NCBI GenBank assembly: GCA_964653795.1
Contig: CAZZHO010000030.1
Span: 1-32,009 of the forward strand
Length of the DNA: 32,009 nt
Direction of reading: 5' to 3'
DNA from: JAWPMT01 sp964653795
GTDB lineage: Bacteria; Bacteroidota; Bacteroidia; Cytophagales; Cyclobacteriaceae
Shown here: in pieces, positions 8,701 through 16,734 of the stretch
How the letters are laid out: the number at the start of each line of letters is the position of its first letter
Position numbering within the stretch: position 1 is the first letter of the stretch
Position numbers and translations under genes: made by a program
The notes under the pieces: model-generated
Databases searched by the model: none
Seen by the model: only the letters and a program-made list of their open reading frames with translations
What the model was told of the DNA's origin: nothing

Positions 8701-9444
8701 GTAAGGGTCATCTGCTTCATTTACATAAATTATTTCATCGTTTTTGTCGACTAATACAAAAGTTATGGCTAACTCATTTTCATAAATGCCAGTAACCCGG
8801 TTGAGAGTGGTAACAATGGCCGATAGAGCTCCTTCCAATGTACCTCCATGGAATGATACATATTGATGATCGGCAGCAATGGCAATACGATAGGATTTCA
8901 TTTGAGAACCACTTGTTCGATTCTTAGGAACTTTTGAAGTATTTGACTCATTTATGGTTATTGGTGTTTTTCCGAATCTTGCTGGCTCTATGAAGGCGGG
9001 TTTACTATTTGCTTGAACATAGTCCCGTCGGTAGTAGCTAACTACTTGACCATCAATACCTACTGGATCTATGTAGATGGTGCCTTCATTTGTGAAAACT
9101 ATTGCGCTTAGGCCTTTTGGAGTAAGGGCAATCCGAATAGACTCGCCCTTCTCATTGAGGCCTTTGTAAGTACGGATTTCTGGGTATTTCTTCTGAAGCT
9201 CAGGTCCCATCAAAGTTGATTCACTCAATTGGAACTGGTTCACTTTTCCTGATGGGTACGGTATGGAAAGCGTCTTTTTGTTTTCAATCGATTCTCGAAT
9301 TAAGTTTCGGTCAACATTTATTTGATAAGAATTTACATTCCTCAAACGTGGTATATCGATGGGGTTTTTTGTTGTTGTCCAAATCGATTGCGCCCCAAGC
9401 ATAAAGCAAGAAGCAAAAGCAAATAGATAGATGATTACTCTCAT
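5755..9444 (-). CDS. T9SS-secreted reprolysin-type zinc metalloprotease with P-domain and FnIII modules
   Basis: A 1229-aa multidomain exoprotease. Order: signal peptide (1-18); propeptide (about 20-145); reprolysin-like metzincin catalytic domain (about 180-395) with HEIGHQFGGNH at 320-330 (three zinc-ligand His plus Glu321) and a Met-turn at STIMAYAG (Met359); Ig/PKD-like region (405-640); FnIII (about 735-825); proprotein-convertase P-domain (about 835-968, SFIRDLQISLRSPSG and GDWVLTVSD); two more FnIII (975-1055, 1058-1145); T9SS type A sorting domain (1158-1229, VYPNPAGKTLYF to GIYFLTLSN). It should cross the outer membrane by T9SS and be released or attached after sorting-domain cleavage. 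It follows the propeptide-like lipoprotein by 9 nt and overlaps the next gene by 4 nt. No key residue is missing. Substrate unknown. Confidence 0.95.
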   Translation of the reverse strand: MRVIIYLFAFASCFMLGAQSIWTTTKNPIDIPRLRNVNSYQINVDRNLIRESIENKKTLSIPYPSGKVNQFQLSESTLMGPELQKKYPEIRTYKGLNEKGESIRIALTPKGLSAIVFTNEGTIYIDPVGIDGQVVSYYRRDYVQANSKPAFIEPARFGKTPITINESNTSKVPKNRTSGSQMKSYRIAIAADHQYVSFHGGTLEGALSAIVTTLNRVTGIYENELAITFVLVDKNDEIIYVNEADDPYNGLQDSGLLDENQTNLDNVIGSNNYDIGHVFKTGSGGLAGLGVVCNTSSKAKGFTGTNTPIGDPFDVDFVAHEIGHQFGGNHTFNGNQGSCEGSTRNAGTAYEPGSGSTIMAYAGICDTDNLQNSSDAYFHSASLLEILTYTEDDSGANCPSVSTTGNTPPEVEAPSGGFTIPIGTAFSLTATGSDSNGDSLTYSWEQLDLGDAAAPNVSSETGPLFKSQPPTTDPTRYFPSLSSIVSGNSVIGEILPSGTRDLTFQVTVRDNNSAGGGTNNDTLSFQTTANAGPFQITSFNASTTIEGGKASLLTWDVANTDKAPVNCSNVSVLLSTDSGVTFDQILLASTPNDGEEFITIPNITNSQARIMIKAVNNIFFDVNGADLAIDETTGPSFSMKAINTPNVTCDDQINLSIQTFSLNNFDENIALSIENLASDITISNFQETISPQDSIELIFTNSSGQAQTNNILIKGNSGEMEETIEVTLTYLATPEEAPLLNTPADEAVGVSLETSIDWSDIQGVENYGLQVATDDQFLNLLTNDSTLTTSELQVGSLNSNTTYFWRVKSINSCGESEFSDTRRFITENTDGNSYMASDLPKDINSQSSTVSVISIQDNFTIKDLNVANLNISHSFIRDLQISLRSPSGLEVIVLDQICAGEDNISMTLDDEGETTIPCPPVDGGNYEPTNALSAFDGTNSLGDWVLTVSDLASGDEGIINGWSLEVIPDEEAIWLFSESSEPTSVTLSWTNISDNNGYELEWESNNEFTNLTTTAVNENSFLVENLDPLSSYSFRVRAVQGNSFSNYSNISPITTLPQLPEAPTGLSAEQLSSSEVLLSWTDNSALEQGFIVERATDQSSFEEVGRVEADIQVFLDQNVETQSTFTYRVSSFNRTGSSDPSNEAVIAVLSTDLDEIKIKVYPNPAGKTLYFEGTEQYKGVRVTDFHGRNLIENQSFQGKNIDISKLKRGIYFLTLSNSEYSTTFKFFKK

Positions 9445-9453
9445 GGGGTTAAT

Positions 9454-9975
9454 TTAGTTTTTTCCTTCCCAGAACTTGTTTTCCTTTTTCAAGTCCGATT
9501 TATAATAGAGCATATAAATATCCTCTTCAGGTCTAAAAGGAGATATATACCATGTGTTCCCTGGTTCAGTGACCATGACCTGAAGGCCGGAAGGTGGGGT
9601 TTCCATTCTAATTTTTGTTCCTATATCTGAAGTTCTGAAACCTTTGTAGCTGGCCAGACTTGGGAATTTTTTCAAAAGTTTTTCTGAAACTATACTTGAT
9701 TTCCAGACTTTGAAAGGCCCCGTATTTCCATTTGGGTCTGGTAATTGCATGATTATGGAAGAATTCTCATTATTGCCCACCTCATTTAAAGCGCCTTTTA
9801 ACAATTCTAAGTCAAGTTGATAAAGTGAAAAATTACTTGGCAAAGTTAGATCTACTGTTGGCTGTGCGGATTCTGTGGGTAGGGGCTCCCAAAGAGTTTT
9901 TGAATTTTTGATTCCAGCACACCCAATGGATATAACCACTAATAACAGAAATTTTAGGTTTTTGAAGATTTTCAT
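9454..9975 (-). CDS. Lipoprotein homologous to the neighbouring metalloprotease propeptide
   Basis: A 173-aa protein with a lipoprotein signal (SIGC, Cys19), so probably membrane-anchored. Residues about 25-163 align with residues 20-145 of the metalloprotease encoded next: the same order of W near the start, LKKFPSLASYKG (protease QKKYPEIRTYKG), an IR...P.GL..MV block, TWYISP (protease TIYIDP), and YYKSD (protease YYRRD). It ends where the propeptide ends and has no catalytic domain. The gene sits 9 nt upstream of the protease on the same strand and 41 nt after the DadA-like gene. A free-standing propeptide could inhibit the protease before export or assist its folding. A remnant of a duplicated protease is the alternative. 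The homology is seen by eye only; the function is inference. Confidence 0.8.
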   Translation of the reverse strand: MKIFKNLKFLLLVVISIGCAGIKNSKTLWEPLPTESAQPTVDLTLPSNFSLYQLDLELLKGALNEVGNNENSSIIMQLPDPNGNTGPFKVWKSSIVSEKLLKKFPSLASYKGFRTSDIGTKIRMETPPSGLQVMVTEPGNTWYISPFRPEEDIYMLYYKSDLKKENKFWEGKN

Positions 9976-10016
9976 ATAGTTAACTTAGAACGATGGTATG
10001 TTGATTGTTCTTGTCA

Positions 10017-11282
10017 TTAGATACCTCTAAACCTTTGGAATTGGTAGGGGTTGGATGGAATATGAGGTTTCTCGCCATATAAAATCTCACTGATTAATTT
10101 GCCAGTGCCCGTTGCCATACTCATTCCGACCATACTATGGCCACAAGCTAGCCATAGGTTAGATTGTTTAGGGCTTTTGTCGATTATTGGTAGCCCATCG
10201 TAGGTCATTGGCCGCCAACCCCACCACTTTTCAAATATATCTTCTGAATATGGTTCTTTTAGATATTCTTTAGCACCCTTTTTCAACGCATCTAGTCTAA
10301 CTTCATTGAGCCCATCATCATATCCGGCAAGTTCCATGGTGCTTCCTAGTCGGTATGCACCTTCCCACGGTGTTGCGACCACTTTTTTCTCCATCATGAT
10401 ACAAGGTACCTTAGGGCATATTTCTGGAGATTTCATTGTCATGCTATAACCTTTGCCTGGAATTATTGGTATCCTAAATCCTAAATTTTTACTCAGAATG
10501 GGAGACCAGGCTCCTGTTGCAAGTAGATATTTATCTGAGATCCATTTATTACCATTTTTATCAACAACACTGGTAATCTTTCCAGATTGAATCTCAAAAT
10601 CTACGACCTCCGTATTGTGTTCTATTCTTCCTCCTTTCGATAGAATGTAATCTGTCATGGCATTGACTATCTCATCAGGCTTCAGCCAGCTATCTATATC
10701 ATAAAACCAAGCACCATGCACATCTTCTTTTAAAGCTGGTTCCTTATCATATAAAGCCTTTCCAGAAATAGGCTCTGCGTGGATATCGAATCGCTTTGTG
10801 TAATTATCTGTTTTCTGATATTCATCAAATGCTCTCTTGGTCTTAAACACGAAGAGAATGCCTTCTTCAGACCAATTACATTGCAGTTTCTCCTGTTCTA
10901 TCAGCTCTTTGTACAGTCCCGCTGAACTAAGGAGCAGAGATAATCTTGCTTGCGTTCCAGATTGTATTGCAGATGGTAAGGATTTAGCTAGAAAACCGAC
11001 TAGCCAGGATATGAATTGCCAGTCGGCTTGAGGCTTTATTTTGAAAGCTGCGTCCTTTTTGAACAGCATTCCCAATGACTTAAAGATCAAGCTGATATTA
11101 TTTAGGGGCATTATGTGACTTGGGCTGATAAGACCACAATTAGCATGAGAACTTGCTTGCTGTTTTGGTCCTTTATCGAGTATTGTAACGGATGCTCCTT
11201 TTTTAGAAAGGTAGTATGCACTCATCAACCCTATAATACCGCCTCCAATTATGATTACATCTGGTCTGCTATTTCCTTCCAT
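10017..11282 (-). CDS. DadA-like FAD-dependent amino-acid dehydrogenase
   Basis: A 421-aa flavoprotein of the DAO/DadA family, which oxidises D-amino acids (or related imino acids) to keto acids and ammonia and passes electrons to the respiratory chain. The N-terminal dinucleotide fold is DVIIIGGGIIGLMSAYYL, with the GxGxxG glycines at 13-18, followed by an acidic strand end (TILDKG). Family landmarks further on are LLATGAWSP (about 255), PGKGYSM, GWRPMTYDGLPIID and LACGHSMVGMSMATGTGKL at the C-terminus. The exact substrate (D-Ala, D-hydroxyproline, sarcosine-type) cannot be read from sequence. It is encoded 30 nt after the subtilase gene and 41 nt before the propeptide-like lipoprotein. This places an amino-acid-oxidising enzyme between two secreted-protease genes. 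Confidence 0.88.
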   Translation of the reverse strand: MEGNSRPDVIIIGGGIIGLMSAYYLSKKGASVTILDKGPKQQASSHANCGLISPSHIMPLNNISLIFKSLGMLFKKDAAFKIKPQADWQFISWLVGFLAKSLPSAIQSGTQARLSLLLSSAGLYKELIEQEKLQCNWSEEGILFVFKTKRAFDEYQKTDNYTKRFDIHAEPISGKALYDKEPALKEDVHGAWFYDIDSWLKPDEIVNAMTDYILSKGGRIEHNTEVVDFEIQSGKITSVVDKNGNKWISDKYLLATGAWSPILSKNLGFRIPIIPGKGYSMTMKSPEICPKVPCIMMEKKVVATPWEGAYRLGSTMELAGYDDGLNEVRLDALKKGAKEYLKEPYSEDIFEKWWGWRPMTYDGLPIIDKSPKQSNLWLACGHSMVGMSMATGTGKLISEILYGEKPHIPSNPYQFQRFRGI

Positions 11283-11312
11283 TTTCGAAAGGTCAATATA
11301 GAAAGGAATCTG

Positions 11313-14300
11313 CTACTTCTTAATGAACCTGATGGATTGCAATCGATTTTGTGCATCAATTATTCTAAGGAAGTAGATGCCATTGGGTAATTCCTCAATG
11401 GAAATTGGGTCTTGTCTTCGGACGGTCTTTAAACTTTTAAATATTTTTCCATTCTGGTCGATTATTTCATAGCCAAAATGAAATTCCTTCGCGGAGGAAA
11501 CGCTGATTTCCGTTGTGGCTGGTACTGGTTGGATTGCTACTTGAATAGGCCTTTTAGGAGAAGATAGGACGACAGGTGTTTCAAGATACACTTGGTATTG
11601 AAGAGACTCACCATATCTGCATCCATGCTCCGAATAACCTTCCACTGCTAAATGATAGGTTTCTTCCTCCAAAAAGGATATTATCGTTGAATCAGTGGCT
11701 CCATAAAATGTGCTATCTAAGTACCAAACTTTATTTGTGAGTGGCCCTTCGAGATTAAAGGTGGCACTGGTGGCTTGATCTAAGTACAGTGTATCCGGAT
11801 TGGCGATTAGGGTCAATTCTACTATTTCCGGAACGATCGTGGTTTGTACAGGGTCACTTGGCAATCCATTATCAATATTGGTAATCCAAAGGTTTGTGGT
11901 ATCCGATATGGTCAATTGTAGCCTTGGACCTTTAGCAATTGCGGTTTGTAGTTCTGGTGTTAGGTAAAATGCAAATGTATTGCCATTATCAGGCTCAATC
12001 GTAATTGTATCTTTCGGACAGATGACTGGAGGCAATGTAAGCACCGGTAGGGGACCTTTTTCTAGTAAAATGTTTTCATTGGTTAGACCTAGGCAACCAC
12101 CATATGTGATTACTTCAAGTTCTAGATCAATACTGTCAGAAAGCACTATCTCAACACTATCTCCAAAGTGTTCTGTTCCGTTTATGTTCCATCTTATTGT
12201 TGAGGCGTCAGGAGTAGTATTGACGAATAAAATGTCAGAATTATCTAAATTCCTGATATCTGGAATAATAGAGAAAGAGGGGACTAAGTCAATGGCTTTT
12301 ATTTGGACTAATTCTAAATTGCTTTCAAATCCATTTACCACATTGCTTAAGATAAAAGAAGTGTCTTTTAGTAAGGTAGGAAAAACAAATTCCTGGCCTT
12401 GGTAAATAAGGGAGGTGTCAGCTATGTTGTATACTCGAAGCTGATCGATTGGCGCTGGGAGCTTCAGGTCATGTCCAATGCAGGAGCTAATTGACTCTAA
12501 ACCAAGAGATATAGGCTTTTGCCCAACTACGAGTGTTTTTGTTATTATGTCACTACAACCCTGAACAGTGGTTATGCTCAAACTTATGTTGTAAGTTCCA
12601 ACACTATCGAAAATAATGGTCGGGTTTTTCGAAGATGCCGAGGTTCCATTTGAAAATATCCAGTGCCAGCTATTTGCCTCAAAACTCTTATCCTTAAATT
12701 CGACGGAATTAATACTTTCTTCATTTAGTAGCAATGTGTCTGTAGACATTTCAAAGTCAACAACTCTTTCCAAAAATTTAACATCTATTCTTGAGATTTC
12801 ACTTTCATAAGTACTATCCAGGTTAGTAACGTAAATTGAAGAGTCTTTCTTGGAAGGCCCAAACTCCAAATTGGATCCTGAGGAAATTAGATTTTTACCC
12901 GCGGGATCAGAGTAAAAGTTAAAAGTTGACCCGCTGGTTGGGTTAATTGTGACGGTTCCGCCATCACAAATACTCTCTGATTGTAGTAAAGGAGGCTTTG
13001 ACCAGAATTCTGAGTGAAAAACTTCCAGTTTGTTCAATATATGCTCCACGGCACTCAGAGAGGTGTCTCCGGCTATTAGGAAGCTAAGTTTAACCGGTTT
13101 GTTAGTAATCAAGTCATTTATTTGAACACCTAATATGTTAGCGATATCTGTGCCTTCACCAATATGACCTGATTCAGAAAATTGCTTTAATGCTAGTAGT
13201 TCATGCTTTAGCGAATCTGTGAAAATATCCTCTAAATCTGAAGAATTGCCATTCAAGGAAGCTAGGTCTAAATTGTTATATAGCTTAGATTCTGTTGACA
13301 AAATTCGTGTCGCGCCGAATGATGTCGGATCTTGTGATTCTGCAATTATGGTATTGGTACCATCCCACCTTGATTTATTTCTATTTTTATCTAGAAGATT
13401 CCAATTATTGAAAAGGCCAAAGTTTAATTTTTCAATAACTGAATCACTAACATTTATAATTCTGTAGCTTAATAATAAGCCGTTTTCTATTGAATCAATG
13501 CTGTAGATACTCTGCTCAACTCTCACATTCAATTCTTCTGAGAAGAAAATGCTTGAGGCATACCTGGAGGCGATGGAGTTATGATACGGACGAATTGGCT
13601 TAATAGTGATGAAATCATTATTCTTCGTTTCTCCCAATATTAGTGGGGCAGTATCTGCAACACTGTTATGACTTGTAGAAAGAATCAATCCGAACTCAGT
13701 CGAAGAGACTCTATTATTAAATTTAAGCCCTTTACCTTCCGCTAAATTACCATTACCAGAAATTTGGATTAGAGACTCTCTCGTTTCTAAAGTATAGTTA
13801 TCGGTTGCTACGTTTAAATCAAATTGTTGATAATCAGAAAAATCATTACCTGTAACTGAAAGCTTTAATGTGAGTTTAGTCCCTGGTTTAACATTTTCAT
13901 TTAGCAAACCTCGCAGTTTGAATTTACCTTCTTGCATCTCCAAAAATGATTGGTTACTAATTTCTTCGAAACTTACATTTCCTTCGTTATCAGCTAATTG
14001 TATTGTCACATTGTTGACAGGGTTTAGGATGTTAGTAAGTTTGAAATCAGCATCAATTGAATCGCCGTAATACAAAAAGTTGCCATTACTGCCTGATATT
14101 TTGAAGTTTGTTGCTCGCACTGATTTCAGATTTGCCGCAGTTAAAGCCATATGTGCATTTAGCCTTCCATGGCCTAGTTTGCCTGTGTAGATAGGTTCTG
14201 TATTGATTGAGTAATGATTGTCTGATGTTACTCGAATTCTTTCCATTATTTGCAGTGAATTGAGCCCGGGATAGTAGGATTTTACTAAAGCAGCCACTCC

Positions 14301-15395
14301 AGCAACCATTGGTGATGAGAAGGATGTTCCGTTATAAAATCCGTAGCCTCCGGCATTCGTGGAATATATATTGACACCTGGTGCTGATATATCCACAGCA
14401 TTATTATAGGTGCTAAAAGCCGCTTTTGAGTCGTAATTATCGGTGGATGCCACTGAGAGCACATTGTCATAGGAAGCTGGGTACCAGGGTTCATCTTTAT
14501 TACTGTTACCAGCTGCTGCTATCACAATTAGATCCTTTTCAAGGACCGCATAGTTGATTATGTCTTGCAGGGCTTGGGTATAGGAATTTGGAGATCCCCA
14601 TGATAAATTGATTACATCATAGCCTTTGTCAGCAGCATATGTAATCGACTCATATGCATTCCGAGAAAAATTTGAACCGGTTGGAAATACTTTTAGGGGT
14701 ATTAACGGACTATTTATAGCTACTCCAGCCATTCCGAGACCATTTTCCGCCTGAGCCCCGGCTATTCCACCTACACGATCCCCATGAGGGCTGAAATCTG
14801 AACTAGCGTCAGTATCACCATCGGCTAAATCATAACCAAATGTGCCGTCACCATTAGCTAATAGCTTATTGGATAGGTCCTCGTGATCAAGATCCATTCC
14901 AGTATCACTAATGGCTATGGTTACGTCGGAACTACCCGTCGTAATATCCCAGGCCTCATACGCTTTGATCACCCCAAGATACCCTTGGCTACCTGTGCCG
15001 CTTTGGGCTGCCGGATCATTCGGGACGTATAATAGCTCTTCGCGGAAAATGGGACATGCATATTCCAGATCTGGATGTTGACTCAATTCTTCAAGCCTTT
15101 CTAAGACATTATCACCTGCCTGTAATTCTACCTGATACAGCCCGTCCAGGACAGAAGTGGAGTTTGTTGCAGATTTACTTTGAGCATTTGTTTTAGGTAA
15201 AACTGCCCTCATTTGCTTAACAGAAAAAGGCAAACTCAATTTTACTTTTTGAGCTCCCTGTTGTTGTTTGAACTTAACGAAGATATGGGTGGCATCGACA
15301 TCATCCTGTGTCTTTCCTTCAGGTAATTGATATCCTTTTTGGGAGAAAATTTGGAAGGTGGTGAATAGTAGCAATATGGTGACCGAAAATCTCAA
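11313..15395 (-). CDS. T9SS-secreted subtilisin-family (S8) serine protease with PKD-like domain
   Basis: A 1360-aa exported protease. Signal peptide 1-18; propeptide to about 125; subtilase domain about 140-415 with Asp164 (AISDTGMDLDH), His204 (SPHGDRVGGIAGA), oxyanion Asn297 (AAAGN) and Ser358 (NGTSFSSPMVAG). About 480 residues without a recognised domain follow, then a PKD-like unit (about 880-965, WHWIFSNG, TIIFDSVGTYNISLS). Further beta-rich repeats precede a sorting domain at about 1282-1360, whose first motif is IQPVPATTEI instead of the usual YPNPA but whose end (LPNGIYFLRI to IRFIKK) is typical. The start is TTG at 15395: no ATG, and no GTG or further TTG, lies between it and the upstream in-frame stop, and the signal peptide begins there. 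It lies 5 nt after the SDR gene. The second His of the usual HGTHVAG is Arg here; the catalytic His is intact. Confidence 0.93.
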   Translation of the reverse strand: MRFSVTILLLFTTFQIFSQKGYQLPEGKTQDDVDATHIFVKFKQQQGAQKVKLSLPFSVKQMRAVLPKTNAQSKSATNSTSVLDGLYQVELQAGDNVLERLEELSQHPDLEYACPIFREELLYVPNDPAAQSGTGSQGYLGVIKAYEAWDITTGSSDVTIAISDTGMDLDHEDLSNKLLANGDGTFGYDLADGDTDASSDFSPHGDRVGGIAGAQAENGLGMAGVAINSPLIPLKVFPTGSNFSRNAYESITYAADKGYDVINLSWGSPNSYTQALQDIINYAVLEKDLIVIAAAGNSNKDEPWYPASYDNVLSVASTDNYDSKAAFSTYNNAVDISAPGVNIYSTNAGGYGFYNGTSFSSPMVAGVAALVKSYYPGLNSLQIMERIRVTSDNHYSINTEPIYTGKLGHGRLNAHMALTAANLKSVRATNFKISGSNGNFLYYGDSIDADFKLTNILNPVNNVTIQLADNEGNVSFEEISNQSFLEMQEGKFKLRGLLNENVKPGTKLTLKLSVTGNDFSDYQQFDLNVATDNYTLETRESLIQISGNGNLAEGKGLKFNNRVSSTEFGLILSTSHNSVADTAPLILGETKNNDFITIKPIRPYHNSIASRYASSIFFSEELNVRVEQSIYSIDSIENGLLLSYRIINVSDSVIEKLNFGLFNNWNLLDKNRNKSRWDGTNTIIAESQDPTSFGATRILSTESKLYNNLDLASLNGNSSDLEDIFTDSLKHELLALKQFSESGHIGEGTDIANILGVQINDLITNKPVKLSFLIAGDTSLSAVEHILNKLEVFHSEFWSKPPLLQSESICDGGTVTINPTSGSTFNFYSDPAGKNLISSGSNLEFGPSKKDSSIYVTNLDSTYESEISRIDVKFLERVVDFEMSTDTLLLNEESINSVEFKDKSFEANSWHWIFSNGTSASSKNPTIIFDSVGTYNISLSITTVQGCSDIITKTLVVGQKPISLGLESISSCIGHDLKLPAPIDQLRVYNIADTSLIYQGQEFVFPTLLKDTSFILSNVVNGFESNLELVQIKAIDLVPSFSIIPDIRNLDNSDILFVNTTPDASTIRWNINGTEHFGDSVEIVLSDSIDLELEVITYGGCLGLTNENILLEKGPLPVLTLPPVICPKDTITIEPDNGNTFAFYLTPELQTAIAKGPRLQLTISDTTNLWITNIDNGLPSDPVQTTIVPEIVELTLIANPDTLYLDQATSATFNLEGPLTNKVWYLDSTFYGATDSTIISFLEEETYHLAVEGYSEHGCRYGESLQYQVYLETPVVLSSPKRPIQVAIQPVPATTEISVSSAKEFHFGYEIIDQNGKIFKSLKTVRRQDPISIEELPNGIYFLRIIDAQNRLQSIRFIKK

Positions 15396-15400
15396 CTTCG

Positions 15401-16201
15401 CTACGTCACTTTCATTTTTCGTACCACTTTACTGAACAAACCTGGGGCGAATCTTTTCAAATATATGCCTGACTTTTCCTTGAGTCCGCCGATGTACACT
15501 TCTTCCTTTTCTTTTTTTATGGCACGAATGATATGCTGTCCACATTCTTCAGCGGTCATGCCATTTGCCTGTGCGTCATCCATAGTGTTCTGTTTGCTGC
15601 CATCTCCCAATAGTGCATTCATGGAAATACTTGTCCTGATGAATCCTGGAAGAGCAATGGTCACTTTGATATTATCCTCGTAGACCTCCGTTCTTAATGC
15701 ATCATAAAAACCGTGTAAAGCATGCTTGGCAGCAGAGTAAGCAGACCTGTAGGGTGTGCTGATAATGCCAACGGCAGATGTGATCACCACATGGTGGCCA
15801 GATTGTCTTTCAATCATGCCTGGTAGCAAGGCTTTACTCAGCGCAATAGTTCCAAAATAATTGACTTCCATTAGTTTCCTATCAACCTCCAAGCTGGTAT
15901 TGATGGCCTTATCTCTTTGACTGATTCCTCCATTGTTGATAAGTACTTCAATTCCACCCTCCCACATACGTTCTGCTTCTTTGGCCTTCTGCGGAAGTGA
16001 AAATGCATCAGCTAGATCCACTGTTAATATTTTTACTCTACTGGGATCTTCGCAGTTGTTTTGGACCCGTTCTAGTTCTTCTTTTCTTCTCGCAGAAATA
16101 ATCAGGTTTGATCCTTCTTTATTCAGAAGATATGCTAATGCTTCACCTATTCCTGAAGAAGCTCCTGTGAGCCAGATGGTTTTGCCTTCTAAGGATTTCA
16201 T
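15401..16201 (-). CDS. Short-chain dehydrogenase/reductase (classical SDR)
   Basis: A 266-aa NAD(P)-dependent oxidoreductase of the classical SDR family. The cofactor site is TGASSGIG (12-19); SARRK after the second strand suggests NADP(H). NNGG is at 89-92. The catalytic Ser142, Tyr155 and Lys159 lie in ITSAVG and YSAAKHALHG. The pattern, including GFIRTSIS after the active site, is close to the DHRS7-like group of 'SDR family oxidoreductase' proteins; the substrate is not known. The gene begins 1 nt after the folA stop and ends 5 nt before the subtilase start, so it should be co-transcribed with both. Confidence 0.9.
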   Translation of the reverse strand: MKSLEGKTIWLTGASSGIGEALAYLLNKEGSNLIISARRKEELERVQNNCEDPSRVKILTVDLADAFSLPQKAKEAERMWEGGIEVLINNGGISQRDKAINTSLEVDRKLMEVNYFGTIALSKALLPGMIERQSGHHVVITSAVGIISTPYRSAYSAAKHALHGFYDALRTEVYEDNIKVTIALPGFIRTSISMNALLGDGSKQNTMDDAQANGMTAEECGQHIIRAIKKEKEEVYIGGLKEKSGIYLKRFAPGLFSKVVRKMKVT

Positions 16202-16202
16202 A

Positions 16203-16727
16203 CTAGTCCTGTAAATCTAAGTTTTTGTCGTTTTCATAGATAACAAAGTCGAAGGAATACGGATGTTTGTCGTCAATTGGGTGATATTCCCGGTTAACCT
16301 CTTTCCATGTTGATTTATCAAATTCCGGAAAGTATACATCACCTTCTATCTCCGCATTGATCTCAGTGAGATAAATTCTCGAAGCGAATGAAAGCCCCAG
16401 CTTATATATTTCGCCTCCCCCTATAATGAAAGCTTCCTCCTCGTTATTGTCTTTGGCGATTTTCAGTGCTTTTTCAAGGGAATTAACAACCTCAATCTCA
16501 TCAGATTGACCATAGCCATCTTTTCTAGTAATGACAATATTTGTCCTATTCGGCAACGGCCTAAATTTATGCGGGAGAGATTCGTAATTTTTTCTACCAA
16601 GAATGACATGATGACCCTGAGTGGTGGTTTTAAAAAATTTGAAATCATCAGGTAAGTTCCATGGTAAGTCATTGTTTTTACCAATTACGCGATTTTGACT
16701 CATTGCCGCTATCATGCTTATTCTCAT
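16203..16727 (-). CDS. folA: Dihydrofolate reductase
   Basis: Reduces dihydrofolate to tetrahydrofolate with NADPH; cytoplasmic. The 174-aa product has all DHFR landmarks: MIAAMSQNRVIGKNNDLPW at the N-terminus, the substrate-binding acid in NLPDDFKFFK (Asp28, equivalent to E. coli Asp27), HHVILGRKNYESL (family GRxTxES), RTNIVITR and IIGGGEIYKLGL for NADPH binding. A second in-frame ATG four codons in is possible. The gene begins 7 nt after fmt. The fmt-folA pairing makes sense, since Fmt consumes a tetrahydrofolate derivative. It is also followed at 1 nt by the SDR gene. Confidence 0.95.
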   Translation of the reverse strand: MRISMIAAMSQNRVIGKNNDLPWNLPDDFKFFKTTTQGHHVILGRKNYESLPHKFRPLPNRTNIVITRKDGYGQSDEIEVVNSLEKALKIAKDNNEEEAFIIGGGEIYKLGLSFASRIYLTEINAEIEGDVYFPEFDKSTWKEVNREYHPIDDKHPYSFDFVIYENDKNLDLQD

Positions 16728-16734
16728 GAGCTTA

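Noticed and set aside
9454..9975. The propeptide-like lipoprotein as the 5' fragment of a frameshifted protease
   Set aside because: It has its own lipoprotein signal, a normal stop, and is followed within 9 nt by a complete protease with its own signal peptide; no catalytic-domain remnant lies between.
11980..12405. A 141-codon open frame on the plus strand inside the subtilase gene
   Set aside because: It is antisense to a clearly coding frame, has low-complexity Ser/Leu-rich composition, no family resemblance and no promoter.
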